Source: Eoetvoesiella caeni (lineage in GTDB: Bacteria; Pseudomonadota; Gammaproteobacteria; Burkholderiales; Burkholderiaceae_B). From it: a stretch of DNA of 64,000 nucleotides. The DNA lies in assembly GCF_003315175.1 (NCBI RefSeq), contig NZ_QNRQ01000014.1, positions 48,802-112,801 on the forward strand, in the 5' to 3' direction. How positions within the stretch are numbered: the stretch's first letter is position 1; every line of letters starts with the position of its first letter. The notes beneath the pieces are model-generated. The model was given only the letters and a program-made list of their open reading frames with translations. It was not told the DNA's origin and did not search any database. The translations under genes and the position numbers were made by a program. Below are positions 46,763 through 56,555 of this stretch, one piece after another.

Positions 46763-47830
46763 ATGCGTATCCTGCAATTGAATATCGAACGAGGCTGGCG
46801 CGGCGGCGAACGCCAGACCTTGCTGTGCATGCAGCAGTTCCGAGGCGCGCGGCATCAAGTGGAATTGGTGGCGCGCCGGGGCGAAGCCTTGGCCAAAGCC
46901 GCCGCGGCTGAAGGCTTCAAGGTCCACGAGGTGGGCGGGGCGGGCGGCTTGCTGCTTTTCTTGTTGTGCCACGGGCGCCGCTTTAACGTGTTGCATGCGC
47001 AAACCGCCAATACGCTTACCTGGCTGGCCGTGCTTAAAGTCTGTTTGCGCCGACCGGTCGTGTTTACGCGCCGCACGGCGTTTACCGTGCCGCCCAAGCG
47101 TTTGCGTAAAACCCTTTGGAAGTGGCGGCAGGCCGACGCTTTCGTCGCGATCAGCGCGGCAGCTGCAGCCCAGCCACGCAGCCTGGGCCTGGCGGTTACG
47201 CTAATTCCTAGCGCGGTAGTTCAGCGGCCTGTCGACTTGCAGCATGCAAGCACCTTTGCACAAACGCAGGCTTTACAAGGTAAGCGCGTCATTGCCACCG
47301 CAGCCGCCATGAGTCGAGAAAAAGACCCCTGCACTTTGATCCGGGCTATCGATATTTTGCGCCGTACGCGTGACGACTTCGTGTTCCTGCATCTTGGGGC
47401 TGGTGGCGATGTTCAAGCTCAGGCGCATTCGTTGGTGCAAGAGCTGGGCCTTGCGCAGCACTATGTTTTTGCAGGCTTTCAAGAACAGGTTGAAGACCTG
47501 TACCGCTTGATGGATGTGTTCGTCTTGAGCTCGCGCGAAGAGGCCTTGGGCAGCAGCGTGCTGGACGCCTTTCTGTACGGCGTTCCCGTCGTGGCTACCG
47601 CGGCTGGCGGCTTGCCCGAACTGCTGGCTGAGGGGCGAGGTTTACTGTGCAAGGTGGGTGATGCGCAAGGCCTGGCCGAGGCGATGGCGCGGGTATTGGA
47701 CGACACCGAGTTGTGCAAAGACATGACCGCCAAGGCGCAGGCTTATGTACTGCGCGAACACGACGCCGCAGGCATGGCGCGGCGCTATCTTGATGTGTAT
47801 GCGCGGCTTGGCGCCATGGCGGGCGACTAG
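46763..47830 (+). CDS. Glycosyltransferase family 4 protein
   Basis: 355-residue GT-B fold enzyme. The N-terminal acceptor half opens with ILQLNIERGWRGGERQ; the C-terminal nucleotide-sugar half has ATAAAMSREKDPCTLIRA and the retaining-GT motif SSREEALGSSVLDAFLYGVPVVAT. It probably transfers a sugar to a surface glycan. It is closely spaced after the MFS gene and perhaps cotranscribed. The sugar and acceptor cannot be predicted. Confidence 0.88.
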   Translation: MRILQLNIERGWRGGERQTLLCMQQFRGARHQVELVARRGEALAKAAAAEGFKVHEVGGAGGLLLFLLCHGRRFNVLHAQTANTLTWLAVLKVCLRRPVVFTRRTAFTVPPKRLRKTLWKWRQADAFVAISAAAAAQPRSLGLAVTLIPSAVVQRPVDLQHASTFAQTQALQGKRVIATAAAMSREKDPCTLIRAIDILRRTRDDFVFLHLGAGGDVQAQAHSLVQELGLAQHYVFAGFQEQVEDLYRLMDVFVLSSREEALGSSVLDAFLYGVPVVATAAGGLPELLAEGRGLLCKVGDAQGLAEAMARVLDDTELCKDMTAKAQAYVLREHDAAGMARRYLDVYARLGAMAGD

Positions 47831-48065
47831 TTCCGAGTTTCCAGAGGGTTGGCACAATGCCACTTTCGCTGGCTAGAGACGGCCACGTTTGGCCATCCGG
47901 CCCAGCAGATTGAGCACGCGGCGCGCGTCTCCGGGACGCCAGCGCGGCCTGGGCGTGTGAGGCGTCATCCGCATGATCGCAAGGATTCACGGCGCCAACG
48001 TGGTGTTTTAATCAAAATCCTCACGGGCGAGCGGTTTTCTGTTAAAAATAGCAAAAATAGGTCAT
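47831..48065. other. Intergenic stretch before hipBA
   Basis: About 235 bases with no supported gene between the glycosyltransferase gene and hipB. The left two thirds are GC-rich; the last third is AT-rich and holds one half-operator, AATCCTCA (48016-48023), exactly 50 bases left of the matching arm in the hipBA operator. Confidence 0.4.
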
Positions 48066-48087
48066 AATCCTCATAAACCTGAGGATT
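48066..48087 (+). promoter_or_regulatory. HipB operator-like palindrome
   Basis: AATCCTCA-TAAACC-TGAGGATT: perfect 8-base arms with a 6-base spacer, ending 4 bases before the hipB start. Its ATCC...GGAT core resembles the TATCC(N8)GGATA sites of E. coli HipB, with a longer spacer. Bound HipB would cover the ribosome-binding region of its own message start. Confidence 0.65.
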
Positions 48088-48091
48088 TAAG

Positions 48092-48358
48092 ATGAAATTA
48101 CCCATTGATCATGCATCCGCGCTCGGGCCTATTGTGCGCGCCGTCCGCAAGGCCCAAGGTATGCGTCAGGACGACACGGCCGGCAGTATTGGGGTCAGCG
48201 AAAATTTTCTGGGCAAGATAGAGCGTGGCGATGCGTCGGTCACCTGGTCTAAGCTTTTTCAGGTGCTGGACGGTTTGGGAATCCAGGTCACCGTCGACGT
48301 GCCGGACCACGTGACCTTGCGTCCGGAACTCTCCACCGGGCAACGGAGGCGCTCATGA
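48092..48358 (+). CDS. hipB: HipB-type antitoxin, HTH XRE family
   Basis: 88-residue helix-turn-helix protein: RKAQGMRQDDTAGSIGVSENFLGKIERGDASVTWSKLFQVL matches XRE-type HTH domains, with a short C-terminal tail. It neutralises HipA and represses the operon. Its stop overlaps the hipA start (ATGA at 48355), and the operator lies immediately upstream. Confidence 0.9.
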   Translation: MKLPIDHASALGPIVRAVRKAQGMRQDDTAGSIGVSENFLGKIERGDASVTWSKLFQVLDGLGIQVTVDVPDHVTLRPELSTGQRRRS

Positions 48359-49665
48359 GCGGCCAGTTAGGGGCCTACATCAACAACGCCCTGGTTGGCG
48401 CGTTGCGCGACGCCAGCGGCGTGTGGTCTTTCCAGTACGCGCAGGCGTGGCTACATCATCCTGACCGATTTGCCCTCAGTCCGCACTTGCCTTTGCAAGG
48501 GGAACCGCTCGTCGATGGCGCGTCGGAGCGGCCAGTCCAATGGTACTTTGATAATCTGCTGCCTGAAGAAGGCCAACGCACACTGCTGGCCAAGGACGCC
48601 AAGATTGAGACGGCCGATGCCATGGGGTTGCTGGCTTATTACGGCGCGGAATCTGCCGGATCCATCACTTTGTTGCCTGAGGGGTCGGTCGTGCAAGGCG
48701 TGGGCGGACTGAGGGCGTTGCCTGATGCGGATCTGTCGGCACGGATTCGCAACCTGCCTAACGTGCCGCTTACCCAAGCAGCCATCAAGCGCATGTCGTT
48801 GGCCGGCGCCCAGCATAAGTTGGCGGTGGTGCTCGATGCCGAGGCCCTGTTTGAACCCTATGGCGCCCAACCGTCCACGCATATTCTTAAGCCCGACCAT
48901 CCCGGGGAGGACTATCCGCACTCAGCGGTCAACGAGTGGTTCGTTATGGTGTTGGCAGCTCGGCTTGGGCTGCAGGTGCCCAAGGTCTATCGCCGCTACG
49001 TTCCGGAACCGGTCTACCTTATTGAGCGCTTTGACCGGTCGGCCAATGAGGCGGGCTGGCAGCGACGCCATGTCATCGACGCCTGTCAGTTGCTTGGCCT
49101 GGACCGTAGTTTCAAGTATGCGCAGGGCAGCGTTGAGTCGCTGGCGTGTTTGGCTGCCCTGTGTCGCAGTAGTGCGGTTGCGCGAACCCGCTTGTATCAG
49201 TGGCTGGTATTTAATGTGCTGGTCGGCAATAGCGATGCCCACTTGAAAAACCTGAGTTTTTTAGTGACAAACAAAGGTATTGAGCTTGCCCCGCATTATG
49301 ACTTGTTAAGTGTGGCGTGTTATGAATCACGCGCCTTTGAGCAAGACGGTTGGCCAGCGCACACCCAGCTTGCTTGGCCGATTCTGGCGGCAAATCGGTT
49401 TGCCGAGCTTAACGCGCTAATTTTGGTGGAAGCTGGGCAGGTTTTGGGGCTGGCGGCGGGTACGGCCCGACGTTTACTGCTCACCATGCGGGAACGGGTT
49501 TTGGTAGAAGCCGGCAAACTGTACGATGAAATGATCATGCAAAACGCGCAGCTTGTGGCAGCAAGGCCTGAACTGGGTAGTACATTGGCGGGCGAAAGCC
49601 GGGGCGTGCGTGCCATTGTCCATACGGTGATGAATGAAATGGCCACCCGGATGAGGATAGATTGA
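48355..49665 (+). CDS. hipA: HipA-type serine/threonine kinase toxin
   Basis: 436-residue toxin kinase. The N-terminal HipA domain (HPDRFALSPHLPL, VQWYFDNLLPEEGQR) is followed by the kinase core: THILKPDHPG as substrate/nucleotide loop, the catalytic NSDAHLKNLSFL and HYDLLSVACY. Known HipA phosphorylates glutamyl-tRNA synthetase, halting translation and giving persister cells. The catalytic residues look intact, so the toxin should be active. The pair sits between housekeeping genes of the glmU-glmS region, suggesting insertion. Confidence 0.93.
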   Translation: MSGQLGAYINNALVGALRDASGVWSFQYAQAWLHHPDRFALSPHLPLQGEPLVDGASERPVQWYFDNLLPEEGQRTLLAKDAKIETADAMGLLAYYGAESAGSITLLPEGSVVQGVGGLRALPDADLSARIRNLPNVPLTQAAIKRMSLAGAQHKLAVVLDAEALFEPYGAQPSTHILKPDHPGEDYPHSAVNEWFVMVLAARLGLQVPKVYRRYVPEPVYLIERFDRSANEAGWQRRHVIDACQLLGLDRSFKYAQGSVESLACLAALCRSSAVARTRLYQWLVFNVLVGNSDAHLKNLSFLVTNKGIELAPHYDLLSVACYESRAFEQDGWPAHTQLAWPILAANRFAELNALILVEAGQVLGLAAGTARRLLLTMRERVLVEAGKLYDEMIMQNAQLVAARPELGSTLAGESRGVRAIVHTVMNEMATRMRID

Positions 49666-49726
49666 TCCAGTGCACTCGGCCATGCTCGTGGTCGCCGGAA
49701 TGCGTTCCGTTTAATTAGAAATGGAA

Positions 49727-50215
49727 TTACTTAGCCACAATCGTGCGGGTTTCGAACTTGCTGCGGTGTACGGAAAAGAAAGTGCGTACATTGCGTACAT
49801 TGGCCTTCGAGGTAAATACGCGATGGGCCATGGCATGATAGGCCGGCATATCCACTAGCTGAGCTATCAGCACAAAATCCGGGCCTGGAGATACGCGATA
49901 GCACTGCAAGATAGCAGGCTCCGCCGCAACACCGGCTTCGAACTCATCCAGGTGTTCGGCGGTTTGAACGTCTAGCGTAATTTCAACGATGGCCGTCAAA
50001 GTATTGCCGACCTTTTCCGGGTTAAGGATGGCGACCTGTTTTTCAATCACGCCCTCGTCCACAAGACGCCGCACGCGGCGCAAGCTGGTTGGGGTCGACG
50101 CGTGCACGCGTTGCGCCAGTTCAAGATTGGTTAGCGCGCAGTTGGACTGTAACTGGTCAAGAATGCGGTGATCCAGGTCGTCCAGGACAATAGGTAGTTG
50201 TGGGGGCTTGATCAT
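49727..50215 (-). CDS. Lrp/AsnC family transcriptional regulator
   Basis: 162-residue regulator. N-terminal HTH (DHRILDQLQSNCALTNLELAQRVHASTPTSLRRVRRLVDEG) and the C-terminal RAM ligand domain (about 75-150, with SPGPDFVLIAQLVDMPAYH). The start at 50215 faces away from glmS across a very AT-rich region, so it may control itself and possibly glmS. A widely conserved neighbour of glmS in Bordetella-like genomes, as far as I recall. Confidence 0.9.
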   Translation of the reverse strand: MIKPPQLPIVLDDLDHRILDQLQSNCALTNLELAQRVHASTPTSLRRVRRLVDEGVIEKQVAILNPEKVGNTLTAIVEITLDVQTAEHLDEFEAGVAAEPAILQCYRVSPGPDFVLIAQLVDMPAYHAMAHRVFTSKANVRNVRTFFSVHRSKFETRTIVAK

Positions 50216-50299
50216 GGGCTGGAAGTCCCTTTCGGTTATATAAATGCTTTATTTGGCTGATGCGGTGATTTTTGCGGCGCAACTTTGTTGCGGACTGTG

Positions 50300-50450
50300 T
50301 TCAATGGTTTTGAATTTAATTATAAAAATAATAATAAATATGAAATTAATTTTATTATTTCATATTTTGTGAAATAAAAATACATATGTCTTGCAATTAA
50401 GAAATCTAATTTCCTTGTTTGTTGAGCACAATACTTAAGTCTACAAATAA
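50300..50450. promoter_or_regulatory. Very AT-rich divergent control region of lrp and glmS
   Basis: About 150 bases dominated by A and T, sharply different from the surrounding GC-rich coding sequence. It holds repeats of the type AATAATAATAAAT and TTTATTATTTCATATTTTG. This fits promoter UP elements and Lrp or H-NS/MvaT-type binding. GGAG at 50452 is the glmS ribosome-binding site. Confidence 0.55.
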
Positions 50451-50461
50451 GGAGCTTTTCT

Positions 50462-52294
50462 ATGTGCGGCATTGTTGGCGCTGTGGCGCAACGCGACGTT
50501 ACCCCCATTCTGCTTGAGGGTCTTAAACGGCTGGAATACCGGGGTTACGACTCATGCGGCGTCGCCGTATACGCCGACGGCGCCTTGCGCCGCGCCCGCA
50601 GCACCCAGCGGGTGGCTGAACTGGAACGCGAAGTCCAGCAGGACGGCCTGGCAGGTTTTACCGGCATTGCGCATACACGCTGGGCCACTCATGGTGCACC
50701 CGCCACGCATAATGCCCACCCGCACTTCTCCGGCCAAAGCCGCGGCCAGGCGCGTATTGCCCTCGTGCATAACGGCATTATCGAGAACTACGAAGAACTT
50801 CGCACCGAATTGCAGGCCGCCGGCTACATATTCGAAAGCCAGACCGACACCGAAGTCATCGCGCACTTGGTCGACCACCTGTATGCCGGCGACCTGTTCG
50901 AAGCCGTCCAGCAGGCCCGCAAGCGCTTGCATGGCGCCTACGCCATCGCCGTGTTCTGCCAGGACGAACCGCACCGCGTCGTGGGTGCGCGCCAGGGCTC
51001 GCCTTTGGTTGTGGGCCTGGGCAGCAACGAAAACTTCCTGGCCTCGGACGCCATGGCGCTGGCCGGCACCACCGATAAAATCATTTACCTTGAAGACGGC
51101 GACGTCGTCGATCTGCAGCTTGCGCGCGTCTGGATAACCGACAGCACCGGCCGGCCGGTAGAGCGCGAGGCGCACGTCGTACATGCATACTCGGGCGCGG
51201 CCGAATTGGGCCCATACCGCCACTACATGCAAAAAGAAATCTTCGAGCAACCGCGTGCCGTGGGCGACACCCTGCTGGATATCGAAAGCATTACGCCCGA
51301 ACTGTTCGGCGACGCCGCCTACAAAGTATTCAACGATATCGACAACGTTTTGATCCTGGCTTGCGGCACCAGCTACTACGCCGGCCTGACCGCGCGCTAT
51401 TGGATCGAATCCATCGCCAAAATACCGGTCAACGTCGAAATCGCCAGCGAATACCGCTACCGCGACAGCGTGCCGAACCCTCGCTCCCTGGTCGTTACCA
51501 TTTCCCAATCGGGCGAAACCGCCGACACCCTGGCCGCGCTCAAACATGCGCGCAGCCTTGGCATGGAAAACACCCTGACCATCTGCAACTCTGCCACCAG
51601 CGCCATGGTGCGCGAATGCAAGCTCAATTACATTACCCGTGCCGGCGTTGAAATCGGCGTTGCCTCCACCAAAGCCTTCACCACCCAACTGACAGCCCTG
51701 TTCCTGCTGACCCTGGCCCTGGCCCAAGTCAAAGGCCGCATGACCGACGAGCAAGAAGCCGAAGCCCTGAAAGCCTTGCGCCACCTGCCCGTAGCCATCG
51801 GCGCCGTGTTGGCACTGGAGCCGCAAATCATCGCCTGGGCCGACCGCTTCGCCAGCAAAGAAAACGCCTTATTCCTGGGCCGCGGCATGCATTACCCAAT
51901 AGCCCTCGAAGGCGCGCTAAAGCTCAAAGAAATCAGCTACATCCACGCCGAAGCCTATCCCGCCGGCGAGCTCAAGCACGGCCCCCTGGCCCTGGTCACC
52001 GAGCACATGCCCGTAGTAACCATCGCCCCCCGCGACGAACTGCTGGAAAAACTCAAGTCCAATATGCAGGAAGTGCAGGCGCGCGGCGGCGAGCTTTATG
52101 TGTTCGCCGACGCCGACACCAAGATTGTGGGCACCGAAGGAATGCATGTCATCCGCATGCCCGAACACTACGGCAAGCTATCCCCGATTCTGCACACCAT
52201 ACCGCTGCAGTTGCTGGCGTATCACACGGCGTGTGTGCGGGGTACGGACGTGGATAAGCCGAGGAATTTGGCTAAGAGTGTGACGGTGGAGTGA
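50462..52294 (+). CDS. glmS: Glutamine-fructose-6-phosphate aminotransferase (isomerizing)
   Basis: 610-residue enzyme that makes glucosamine-6-phosphate from fructose-6-phosphate and glutamine, the first step to UDP-GlcNAc. It starts MCGIVGAV, with the N-terminal nucleophile Cys; the glutaminase domain has EYRGYDSCG, and two SIS domains follow ([30 protein letters not shown]). The last codons encode KSVTVE, the conserved tail that in other genomes is the Tn7 TnsD recognition site. The accessory island begins right after it. Confidence 0.97.
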   Translation: MCGIVGAVAQRDVTPILLEGLKRLEYRGYDSCGVAVYADGALRRARSTQRVAELEREVQQDGLAGFTGIAHTRWATHGAPATHNAHPHFSGQSRGQARIALVHNGIIENYEELRTELQAAGYIFESQTDTEVIAHLVDHLYAGDLFEAVQQARKRLHGAYAIAVFCQDEPHRVVGARQGSPLVVGLGSNENFLASDAMALAGTTDKIIYLEDGDVVDLQLARVWITDSTGRPVEREAHVVHAYSGAAELGPYRHYMQKEIFEQPRAVGDTLLDIESITPELFGDAAYKVFNDIDNVLILACGTSYYAGLTARYWIESIAKIPVNVEIASEYRYRDSVPNPRSLVVTISQSGETADTLAALKHARSLGMENTLTICNSATSAMVRECKLNYITRAGVEIGVASTKAFTTQLTALFLLTLALAQVKGRMTDEQEAEALKALRHLPVAIGAVLALEPQIIAWADRFASKENALFLGRGMHYPIALEGALKLKEISYIHAEAYPAGELKHGPLALVTEHMPVVTIAPRDELLEKLKSNMQEVQARGGELYVFADADTKIVGTEGMHVIRMPEHYGKLSPILHTIPLQLLAYHTACVRGTDVDKPRNLAKSVTVE

Positions 52295-52307
52295 GCGCGG
52301 CCTAGGC

Positions 52308-52403
52308 TGTGACGGAGTCTTTGATTGCCTAATATTAGGGATAATTTAATACGATAGTGAAGAGTGAAAATAAAGTCTGTCGAAAGAGAATAAAGTCTGT
52401 CGA
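52308..52403. mobile_element. Possible Tn7-like transposon end next to glmS
   Basis: Starting 14 bases after the glmS stop, TGTGACGGAG could be a transposon terminus (Tn7 ends begin TGTGGGCGGA). Within it lie two direct copies of AATAAAGTCTGTCGA (52369-52383 and 52389-52403), 20 bases apart; the core AATAAAGTCT is identical to that of Tn7 TnsB-binding sites as I remember them. The place is the classical attTn7. No tns gene is seen in the window and the target duplication and exact boundary are not determined. Confidence 0.55.
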
Positions 52404-53033
52404 TAGTCAACTTCGTGCAAAATACGGCAATCTAGGCATAAATTTACCTATCTTCTGCTATTTTCAAAAAATCTGGAGCGGTCTACGCGAGACCATTGGC
52501 TGTGAATTTACGGACGGTTCTCGGACAATGACTGAAGTCGGCATACTTGTTAGCGAGTACTCCGGCATAACGAATCACAGCATTCTAGCGAATAGGAGAA
52601 GCTGAATGATCATTAAGGTGCCTGGCGGCGCTCATCTCAAGAGATTGATTGCTCGCTACTTTAGCTGCCAAGCAACATACAAAGGCATGCATCGGGTCGA
52701 GATCGTGGCTGCCACCCGCGTAAGAATCCTACTGGAGAAGGCTGCGAAGTGCTATTGCCGAGCGAACTGTATTCCGGCCATCTGAACTGAGATGATCGCC
52801 GGTGCACTTGTAGGTGGAATGGATCACAAGGAAGGTGGTGAAGCCGTTCCCAAGATCAATCATTCCCACTCTATTATTAATCACAAAAAAATATCCTTAC
52901 AAGTCAGTATGTTGAGTCATTTGATGCGCCAGATACCATAAAAAATACCATATTGAGAGAATTCAAGCCGTCAGAGCGGTAATTTGTACACCCACATTCG
53001 CCCAGGTATGTAGGTGATTCGCCATCTGCAACC
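52404..53033. other. Low-GC stretch at the left edge of the defence island
   Basis: About 630 bases with lower GC than flanking genes and no confident gene apart from the small one at 52606. Short frames are present, including 49 codons from 52792 with a poor ribosome-binding site. I see no recognisable transposase remains. Likely transposon end sequence and decayed cargo. Confidence 0.4.
52606..52785 (+). CDS. Small hypothetical protein at island edge
   Basis: 59 codons from ATG at 52606, preceded by AGGAG at 8-9 bases, a good ribosome-binding site. The peptide is basic with four cysteines, three of them close together near the C-terminus (KCYCRANC). No family recognised. Short length and low-GC surroundings make it uncertain; it could be a fragment of an older gene. 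Confidence 0.3.
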   Translation: MIIKVPGGAHLKRLIARYFSCQATYKGMHRVEIVAATRVRILLEKAAKCYCRANCIPAI

Positions 53034-56000
53034 CTAGCCTCGCCACAAATCATCGGGGCCCAGATAGCTCAGATCAAGCTGGCCGTTATTCATAGCGACC
53101 GTCGCTCGAACAACACCTCGCCGATTCGGGTTGAGTGGGTGTTGTAGCAGACCAATCGCGTGCCCGTCAGGTGCCAGCACTAGCGGCTGTCCGTTCCAAT
53201 GAAAAAGGCTGACTGGTGTTCCGGGAGGCGCCGGTACAGAGAACCACTGGACGTTTCCAAGATAATCTCGCCGCGCCCAGGTCTGGTTGTCTGACGGAGC
53301 AAACTCCTGGATGAATGCGAGCCATATGGCCCGAGTCTCGGCCGTTGGCCAGTTTGGTTGCGCCGACCAGACCGCGAGGCCGGGTGAACGCAGCCAGTCG
53401 CGCAATTCTGCACCGGTCGTGAGGGTGGCGGCCGTGTCGGTGACAGCTTTGATGGCCGCCAGCCGTGAATTAAAACCCGCTTGGATCAGAATCGAGGCGG
53501 AGCGGTTCATCGTCCCCGTTTCGACAGCCGGAACAGCCAGGCCGAGTTCATAGTCGTCCAACGCTTGTGCGAACATGCCAACGACATCGCCGTTAGCGGC
53601 GGCACGGACCCGTAAGGCCTCCATGGCCCAGGGAAGGCGATAAACTAGGCCGCCCTCAATAAACTGCAATGCATCAGTCTCCTCTCCGGCGATGATCGCT
53701 GCCAACGGCTGCCCGAGCAGCCAATATCTGAGGACTTCGCGCCAATTCGCTGGGAGTGGGTCCGGCTCAAACGGGTAGAAGGCGAACACGCGTTCGGCGA
53801 TACCTGTGATCGCAGCGATTGCCGCCTCATGGTCCGATGCCACGAGGGCTGCGTTGGCCTGTATAAGAAGGTCGTTCGCCTCTGGCGCAATTGCGTCCAG
53901 CGCATGTCCAGCTTCAAGGCCAAGCCCGGCCAGAAAGTAGCCGCGTCGTGTAGCGGCAGTCGAATTCGCCCAGATATGCCGGCTTCGAGTAAGCAGTGTG
54001 GTGCGATAGGCTGCGCGCGATGCGTCGTCGACGCGAAGCAGGCGGCGTTGCCAGAGCGAAGATTGAAGGATGTTGTCGAGCGCGGCCTCGATCTGGTCAT
54101 CGGGCACGTCGGCCTCGCCGATGAGACTGAGAATGGCGGTGTCGAGCGTTGCCATATGACGCTCCCACTCTTTCAGCGCCCGCTCGCGCTTGTTGGCGTC
54201 TTCGCCGGCGACCTCGGGGAAAGTCCACGCCGCGGCATTGTTGACGACATAGTCGATCAACTGGTCGAGGTTGCCACCGAGGCGGGCGTGCATGCGGCTC
54301 AGCAGCGAGAAGATGAGCTGGATGAGCCCGCTTTCCATCTCGCGGGCGCCGAAGTCCTCGATCAACCCGACCCATTTGTCGTGTTTCCTGTTCCTCGTAT
54401 CTTCAAAGATGGGATAGAGGACAAGGCCTTCTACATCGACGTAGGCCCGGCCTGCGCGGCCGATGACGTTCTTGAACTCCGAAACCTTGATCTTCTCACC
54501 GTGTCGGTAGAGCGAGTGCATGACGACTGCGGTCGCCGAAAGGTTGAGCCCCTGCGCCAGGGTCGGCGATGAGATCGTGACCTTGAGCACACCGTCACGC
54601 AGAAGGCGCTCGACTTCCTTGCGATAAGCGGTCGGCAAGGCGCCATGATGAAGCGCCACACCAAGCCGAAGGCATTTCAGGATGTCGCTGTCCGGCCCAA
54701 GCCATTCTTCACCTAGCGCGACGGCGGTCTGCAAGGTGGCTGGATCAACCGTGAGCAAGGATGCGAGTGCGCCGCGCGAGTGCAAGTCAACGATGACCTT
54801 GGCGAACGGTTCAACGCTGCGGCGCTCTGGACAATAGATCAGCACGGTCTGGCCGTCGCTGACGAGGCGCCATGCGGTAGCAAGGCTCAATTCCTGCTGA
54901 TTGTCCGGGAAGAGCCGGGTGCGAAGCCTCTTCGGCGGCACGAACAGCGGCGGCGCGGTGCCGGTGAGAAATCGGGGCACGAAGGGTCTTTCCTCGCCGA
55001 CGCGAAGATTGAGGCGCGCTGTCGGCGCGTTCCAGGTTACTTCGCCGAACCGCAAGCGCGTCGGGCGCCAATCGTTCTTGATGGGACTTCCCGGTTGATC
55101 TCGCCGTAGCCACGCAGAGAAGTCTTCCATTTGATCGCCGTCGGGAAGAATTGCCGACAGACAGACGATGCGGCGTTGATCGGCATCCTGACGACGCAAG
55201 AGGCGCTGAATCTGAACCTCATATCGAACTTCGCGCTCGCCAGGCCCGATCATATGGCCTTCGTCGAACACGAGCAGGCCCACATCGTCGAGCAGCGATG
55301 GATCGTTCCTCAAGGCGAAATCGAGCTTCTCGGGGGTCGCGACGACGATGTCACGCTCGCGAATGGCATCCTCGTCGAAGCCGGACACGCCGATGCTGCC
55401 GTAGAGGGCGGAAATGGTCTTGCCAAGCGGCCCGAACGTGCGCTGGAGCGTGTTTTCAGTTTGCGCCGACAAGGCGCGAAGCGGGGTCACGAATATGACG
55501 CGCCGCCCGCCGGCTAAACATCTCAAGATGGACAGCTCAGCGATGCGGGTCTTCCCGGCACTGGTCGGCAGTGAAACGACAAGGTTGTCGGTTTGATCGA
55601 CAGCGCGCGATGCCGCCTCGGTCTGTGACGGCCATAGGTCGACCTCGGCCCTTGGGCGTCGAGCGAGCAAGGCGATGAAGAGTTCGCGGAGGTGGGACCA
55701 TGAAGGGGCAGCACCTCCGGCGGGAAACAGTGGGACCTTTTCGTGGAAGGTGTTCGACCAGAGATCGGAAAGTAGATGGATAGCGATCCGGTTCACCCAC
55801 CATTGAGGCAGAAGATTCAGCTCCCCGCAGATGTCGAGATTCTCGCGAAGCTGGGCGATCGCCCGGTCGAGAAGAGCACGTTCGCCGCGATCCAGGGCGA
55901 GCAGGAACATCGAAAAGGCGCCGAAGAAAGCGTCTGTCAGCGCGAGATCCAGGCCTTCGAAAAGAAAGTCCTTTCCGTCTCGTTCCGGCGCATCGACAGC

Positions 56001-56555
56001 GACGGGCTCGGCGAGGCGCTGCTGGAGGAGCGCCGTAATGGCCGCGTCCGATCCTCGGCCATCGAGGCGGAAGGCATACACGCGTGCACGCAGCGCATTG
56101 ATGTCTCGGCGCATCAACAGGGCGAGCGCCTGTTCGATCGGCGAGAAATTCGCCTCGTCGGCCGCGATTGCGAGGAGGGAATAGGCCCGGGCGGAAAGGT
56201 GCGCCAAGTGATAGCTGGCCGCTGCCATGACGAAATGGAAATCGCGGTCAGCTTCGTCGCGATTGCTGTTGGCCATAACCGACTCAAGGGCTGTCGCCGC
56301 CTGTTCGGATGCGATCCGTGCCTGGTTCGGGTCACCATCGAGCTCTAGAAGGCGTAGCCCGAGCCCAAGCAAGCCATAGGCGTAACTGTGAAGGTCGAAG
56401 CTCAGTTGCGGCGAGAAGGCTGGCGCACCAAGTGGAAGAACACCGTCACGCCAGATCATTGCGCGTGCCTGACCCCGCGCAATGAGCCTGCCGCGAAAGC
56501 CTGCCGCCGCGGCGTCCGTTATAGCGCCTGTGATCGAATCAGGGGTGGTTGGCAT
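53034..56555 (-). CDS. hamB: Hachiman system helicase HamB
   Basis: 1173-residue superfamily 2 helicase. An N-terminal helical region (1-310) precedes the motor: Walker A PTSAGKT (330-336), TPLRAL, DEGH box (431-434), LSAIL, then the second RecA domain with HHGALP, SSPTLAQGLN and VIGRAGRAY, and a Ski2-like C-terminal part. In Hachiman, HamB restrains and guides the HamA nuclease on DNA and frees it upon phage infection. It overlaps hamA by 17 bases. Longer than typical HamB of about 950-1000 residues as I recall. Confidence 0.82.
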   Translation of the reverse strand: MPTTPDSITGAITDAAAAGFRGRLIARGQARAMIWRDGVLPLGAPAFSPQLSFDLHSYAYGLLGLGLRLLELDGDPNQARIASEQAATALESVMANSNRDEADRDFHFVMAAASYHLAHLSARAYSLLAIAADEANFSPIEQALALLMRRDINALRARVYAFRLDGRGSDAAITALLQQRLAEPVAVDAPERDGKDFLFEGLDLALTDAFFGAFSMFLLALDRGERALLDRAIAQLRENLDICGELNLLPQWWVNRIAIHLLSDLWSNTFHEKVPLFPAGGAAPSWSHLRELFIALLARRPRAEVDLWPSQTEAASRAVDQTDNLVVSLPTSAGKTRIAELSILRCLAGGRRVIFVTPLRALSAQTENTLQRTFGPLGKTISALYGSIGVSGFDEDAIRERDIVVATPEKLDFALRNDPSLLDDVGLLVFDEGHMIGPGEREVRYEVQIQRLLRRQDADQRRIVCLSAILPDGDQMEDFSAWLRRDQPGSPIKNDWRPTRLRFGEVTWNAPTARLNLRVGEERPFVPRFLTGTAPPLFVPPKRLRTRLFPDNQQELSLATAWRLVSDGQTVLIYCPERRSVEPFAKVIVDLHSRGALASLLTVDPATLQTAVALGEEWLGPDSDILKCLRLGVALHHGALPTAYRKEVERLLRDGVLKVTISSPTLAQGLNLSATAVVMHSLYRHGEKIKVSEFKNVIGRAGRAYVDVEGLVLYPIFEDTRNRKHDKWVGLIEDFGAREMESGLIQLIFSLLSRMHARLGGNLDQLIDYVVNNAAAWTFPEVAGEDANKRERALKEWERHMATLDTAILSLIGEADVPDDQIEAALDNILQSSLWQRRLLRVDDASRAAYRTTLLTRSRHIWANSTAATRRGYFLAGLGLEAGHALDAIAPEANDLLIQANAALVASDHEAAIAAITGIAERVFAFYPFEPDPLPANWREVLRYWLLGQPLAAIIAGEETDALQFIEGGLVYRLPWAMEALRVRAAANGDVVGMFAQALDDYELGLAVPAVETGTMNRSASILIQAGFNSRLAAIKAVTDTAATLTTGAELRDWLRSPGLAVWSAQPNWPTAETRAIWLAFIQEFAPSDNQTWARRDYLGNVQWFSVPAPPGTPVSLFHWNGQPLVLAPDGHAIGLLQHPLNPNRRGVVRATVAMNNGQLDLSYLGPDDLWRG

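Noticed and set aside
52369..52403. Possible start of a CRISPR array
   Set aside because: Only two short repeats with a 5-base interval and no cas genes; the pattern fits transposase-binding sites.
52357..52605. 82-codon open frame at the island edge
   Set aside because: It runs through the AATAAAGTCT direct repeats and has no good ribosome-binding site; more likely transposon-end DNA than a gene.
52792..52941. 49-codon frame beginning MIAGALVGGMDHKEGG
   Set aside because: It has a vaguely bacteriocin-like GG motif, but a weak ribosome-binding site, no export partner and no recognisable family.
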